Shown here one piece after another: positions 5,731 to 7,258 of a DNA stretch of 7,258 nucleotides. The notes under the pieces are model-generated. The model made no database searches. It was not told the origin of the DNA and saw only the letters and a program-made list of their open reading frames with translations. Origin of the DNA: Candidatus Solibacter sp. (GTDB lineage: Bacteria; Acidobacteriota; Terriglobia; Bryobacterales; Bryobacteraceae); assembly GCA_017883355.1 (NCBI GenBank), contig JADGNS010000220.1, forward strand, positions 1 to 7,258. The letters are read 5' to 3'. Position 1 is the first letter of the stretch. Each line of letters opens with the position of its first letter. Position numbers and translations under genes: made by a program.

Positions 5731-7098
5731 GTGAAATTCTTGCGTCTCGCGGCACTGCCGCTGCTGTTGGTGGCGAATGCGTTGGGGGCCGATACCGCCC
5801 TCGACCGCTACGTGAAGAAGGCGGATGCCTCGTACAAGTATGAAGTGGTGAGCACGATTCGGGGCGAGGGGTACACCACGTATGTGATCGATCTGACTTC
5901 GCAGACGTGGCGGCAGCCGTCGGAAGTGGATCGCACTGTCTGGAAACACTGGATGACGGTGGTCAAGCCGGACCGGGTGGAAGGCACGACGGGTTTCTTA
6001 TTCATTGGCGGCGGATCCACCAAGGACAAAGCGCCCGTGCGGGTCAGCCAATCCTATGTGGAGAACGCGCTGACCACGCACTCCGTGGTGGCCGAACTCC
6101 AGGATGTGCCCAATGAGCCGCTGCAATTCGCGGACGAATCGGGCACGCGCAACGAAGACGGCATCATCGCCTACACGTGGATGAAGTACATCAGGACGGG
6201 CGATGAAACCTGGCCGCTGCGCCTGCCCATGACCAAGGCGGCGGTGCGCGCCATGGATACCATTACGGCTGTCCTGGCGACACCCCAGGCGGGCGGGGTG
6301 AAGGTGGAGAAGTTCGTGGTGTCGGGCGGATCGAAACGCGGTTGGACCACCTGGACGGCGGCGGCAGTGGACAAACGGGTGGTGGCCATCGTGCCGGCGT
6401 CGATCGACCTGCTGAATCTGGAAAAGTCCTTCGAGCACCACTTCCGGGTTTACGGGTTCTTCGCGCCCGCCGTGAAGGATTACGTGGAATCGGGCTTCAT
6501 GGACTGGGCCGGCACGCCGGAGTATCGCAAGCTGCTCGAAATCGAAGAACCCTACAGTTATCGCGATCGCCTGACGATGCCCAAGTTCATGATCTATGCG
6601 GCGGGCGACCAGTTCTTTCTGCCCGACTCCTCGCGCTTCTACTTCGACGATTTGAAAGGCGAGAAGTATCTGCGCTACATCCCCAATGCGGATCATGGTT
6701 TAAAGGGCACGGACGCGCTGGAGAGCAGCCTGGCCTTCTATCAGGCATTCCTCAACGGCACGCCGCGTCCGCAATTCACCTGGACTTTCGAGGCCAATGG
6801 CGACATCCGCGTGGTGAGCAAGGTTAAGCCCTCCGCGGTGAAACTGTGGCAGGCGACCAACCCGGACGCGCGCGATTTCCGGCTGATGACCATCGGACCG
6901 GCGTACCGGGGGGAAGAGTTGCGCGAGCAGGGCGGAGGAGTCTATGTGGGACGCGTGCCCAAGCCGGAGAAGGGCTGGACGGCGTACTTCGTCGAACTGA
7001 CCTGGCCGAGCGGCGGCAAGTATCCCTTCAAGTTCACCACCGCGGTGCGGGTGAACCCGGACACGGAGCCGTATCCGCCCTACCAGCCCAAACGCTAG
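5731..7098 (+). CDS. PqaA-type (PhoPQ_related family) secreted alpha/beta hydrolase
   Basis: An exported serine-hydrolase-fold protein of 455 residues; the substrate of this family is not well established, and the name comes from Salmonella PqaA. Residues 1-20 are a signal peptide (Lys/Arg, Leu/Ala core, cleavage after ANALGA). Family motifs run in order: EVVSTIRGEGYTTYVIDLTS (38-57), WKHWMTVVKPD (71-81), FIGGGS (91-96), DETWPLRLPMTKAAVRAMD (158-176), and the nucleophile elbow GGSKRGWTTW (199-208) with Ser201. AGDQFFLPDS (291-300) offers Asp293 and NADHGLKG (319-326) offers His322, completing a plausible triad. Residues about 345-455 form the usual beta-rich C-terminal part (LWQATNPDARDF, GWTAYFVEL). 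GTG at 5731 is chosen because GAGGGGG lies 7 nt upstream. It is divergent from the phosphofructokinase gene and followed by its own terminator. No PhoPQ genes are near, so regulation by PhoPQ is not implied. Confidence 0.9.
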   Translation: MKFLRLAALPLLLVANALGADTALDRYVKKADASYKYEVVSTIRGEGYTTYVIDLTSQTWRQPSEVDRTVWKHWMTVVKPDRVEGTTGFLFIGGGSTKDKAPVRVSQSYVENALTTHSVVAELQDVPNEPLQFADESGTRNEDGIIAYTWMKYIRTGDETWPLRLPMTKAAVRAMDTITAVLATPQAGGVKVEKFVVSGGSKRGWTTWTAAAVDKRVVAIVPASIDLLNLEKSFEHHFRVYGFFAPAVKDYVESGFMDWAGTPEYRKLLEIEEPYSYRDRLTMPKFMIYAAGDQFFLPDSSRFYFDDLKGEKYLRYIPNADHGLKGTDALESSLAFYQAFLNGTPRPQFTWTFEANGDIRVVSKVKPSAVKLWQATNPDARDFRLMTIGPAYRGEELREQGGGVYVGRVPKPEKGWTAYFVELTWPSGGKYPFKFTTAVRVNPDTEPYPPYQPKR

Positions 7099-7111
7099 GC
7101 CACAATCCGAG

Positions 7112-7142
7112 CCGCGAGCGGGGTACCCTCGGGCGCGGTTTT
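7112..7142 (+). terminator. Probable intrinsic terminator of the PqaA-like gene
   Basis: Fourteen nt after the stop, CCGCG (7112-7116) can pair with CGCGG (7134-7138), with additional CG/CG pairing inside across an AG/GG mismatch. A run TTTT (7139-7142) follows. The stem is interrupted and the T-run short, so efficiency is uncertain. Confidence 0.5.
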
Positions 7143-7159
7143 CGAGGAAACCTCCTTGC

Positions 7160-7188
7160 TTGACATCGGTTAATTCGGATCTCATACT
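7160..7188 (+). promoter_or_regulatory. Strong sigma-70-type promoter reading out of the right edge
   Basis: A perfect TTGACA (7160-7165) is followed after exactly 17 bp by CATACT (7183-7188, 4/6 match to TATAAT). The spacer is A/T-rich relative to the region. Predicted start is about 7195. No start codon with a good ribosome site follows before the window ends, so it drives either a gene with a leader over 60 nt or a structured RNA. Confidence 0.6.
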
Positions 7189-7230
7189 AAAGCGCAAGTA
7201 AGGAAAAAGTAAGCGTTTTCGACGAGCCGG

Positions 7231-7256
7231 GCCGCCGCTCTTGGTGGGGCGGCGGC
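7231..7256 (+). other. GC-rich hairpin in the transcript leader at the right edge
   Basis: GCCGCCGC (7231-7238) pairs perfectly with GCGGCGGC (7249-7256) around a 10-nt loop. It begins about 36 nt after the predicted transcription start. It could be a 5' leader structure or the 5' part of a structured RNA cut by the window edge. There is no T-run in view, so it cannot be called a terminator. Confidence 0.45.
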
Positions 7257-7258
7257 TG

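Noticed and set aside
5998..6696. A 232-codon minus-strand frame inside the PqaA-like gene.
   Set aside because: Codon-register shadow; the plus-strand protein matches its family along its full length.
7144..7154. GAGG-AAA-CCTC mini-hairpin before the right-edge promoter, and the AAGGAGG it creates on the minus strand.
   Set aside because: The stem is four pairs with a three-base loop, and no minus-strand start codon follows the apparent ribosome site at a usable distance.
7244..7250. GTGGGGC near the right edge as a third copy of the REP-like head.
   Set aside because: Only seven bases match; the following bases do not fit the AGSCAATC part of the repeat and are better explained as one side of the local GC hairpin.
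1..7258. CRISPR arrays, tRNA, rRNA or insertion sequences.
   Set aside because: No regularly spaced repeats, no tRNA-like cloverleaf or rRNA core sequence, and no transposase-like protein could be recognised.

Overview
The window looks like chromosomal DNA of a high-GC soil bacterium of the phylum Acidobacteriota, most likely close to Bryobacterales/Candidatus Solibacter. The clues are a giant Oar-type TonB-dependent receptor with an N-terminal carboxypeptidase-regulatory-like domain (a family greatly expanded there), a pyrophosphate-type phosphofructokinase, a PqaA-type secreted hydrolase, and a GTGGGGCAG-headed palindromic repeat of a kind I associate with these genomes. This is inferred from protein character, not from a database search.

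Layout. (1) Positions 1-3351, minus strand: the first 1117 residues of an outer-membrane TonB-dependent receptor; its C-terminus lies beyond the left edge. A promoter (TTGACT-18 bp-TAGACT with an A/T-rich UP-like tract) and a GAGGAG ribosome site precede it. (2) 3627-4271, minus: a small class I SAM-dependent methyltransferase starting at TTG. (3) 4297-4412: two inverted copies of a ~50-nt double-hairpin REP-like unit that fill the gap between genes. (4) 4423-5607, minus: a 6-phosphofructokinase-family enzyme with the Asp/Lys pair typical of pyrophosphate users. (5) 5608-5730: a short divergent promoter region. (6) 5731-7098, plus: a secreted PqaA-type (PhoPQ_related) alpha/beta hydrolase, followed by a terminator-like hairpin. 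(7) 7160-7258: a strong sigma-70-like promoter and a GC-rich hairpin leading to an unseen gene or RNA to the right.

How the genes fit together. The phosphofructokinase and the methyltransferase are co-directional and 151 nt apart, with the repeat pair between them, so they could share a transcript. The receptor has its own promoter. The PqaA-like gene is divergent from the phosphofructokinase and has its own terminator. I see no shared pathway among the four genes. The receptor (envelope uptake) and the PqaA-like protein (exported hydrolase) both point to processing or import of external polymers, while the kinase is central carbon metabolism.

All four genes have long open frames on the opposite strand in codon register (up to 1049 codons). 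These are by-products of avoiding TTA, CTA and TCA codons and are not annotated as genes. The most interesting non-coding feature is the repeat pair: six of the eight substitutions between its arms form three compensatory base-pair exchanges, showing that the two-hairpin fold is conserved.
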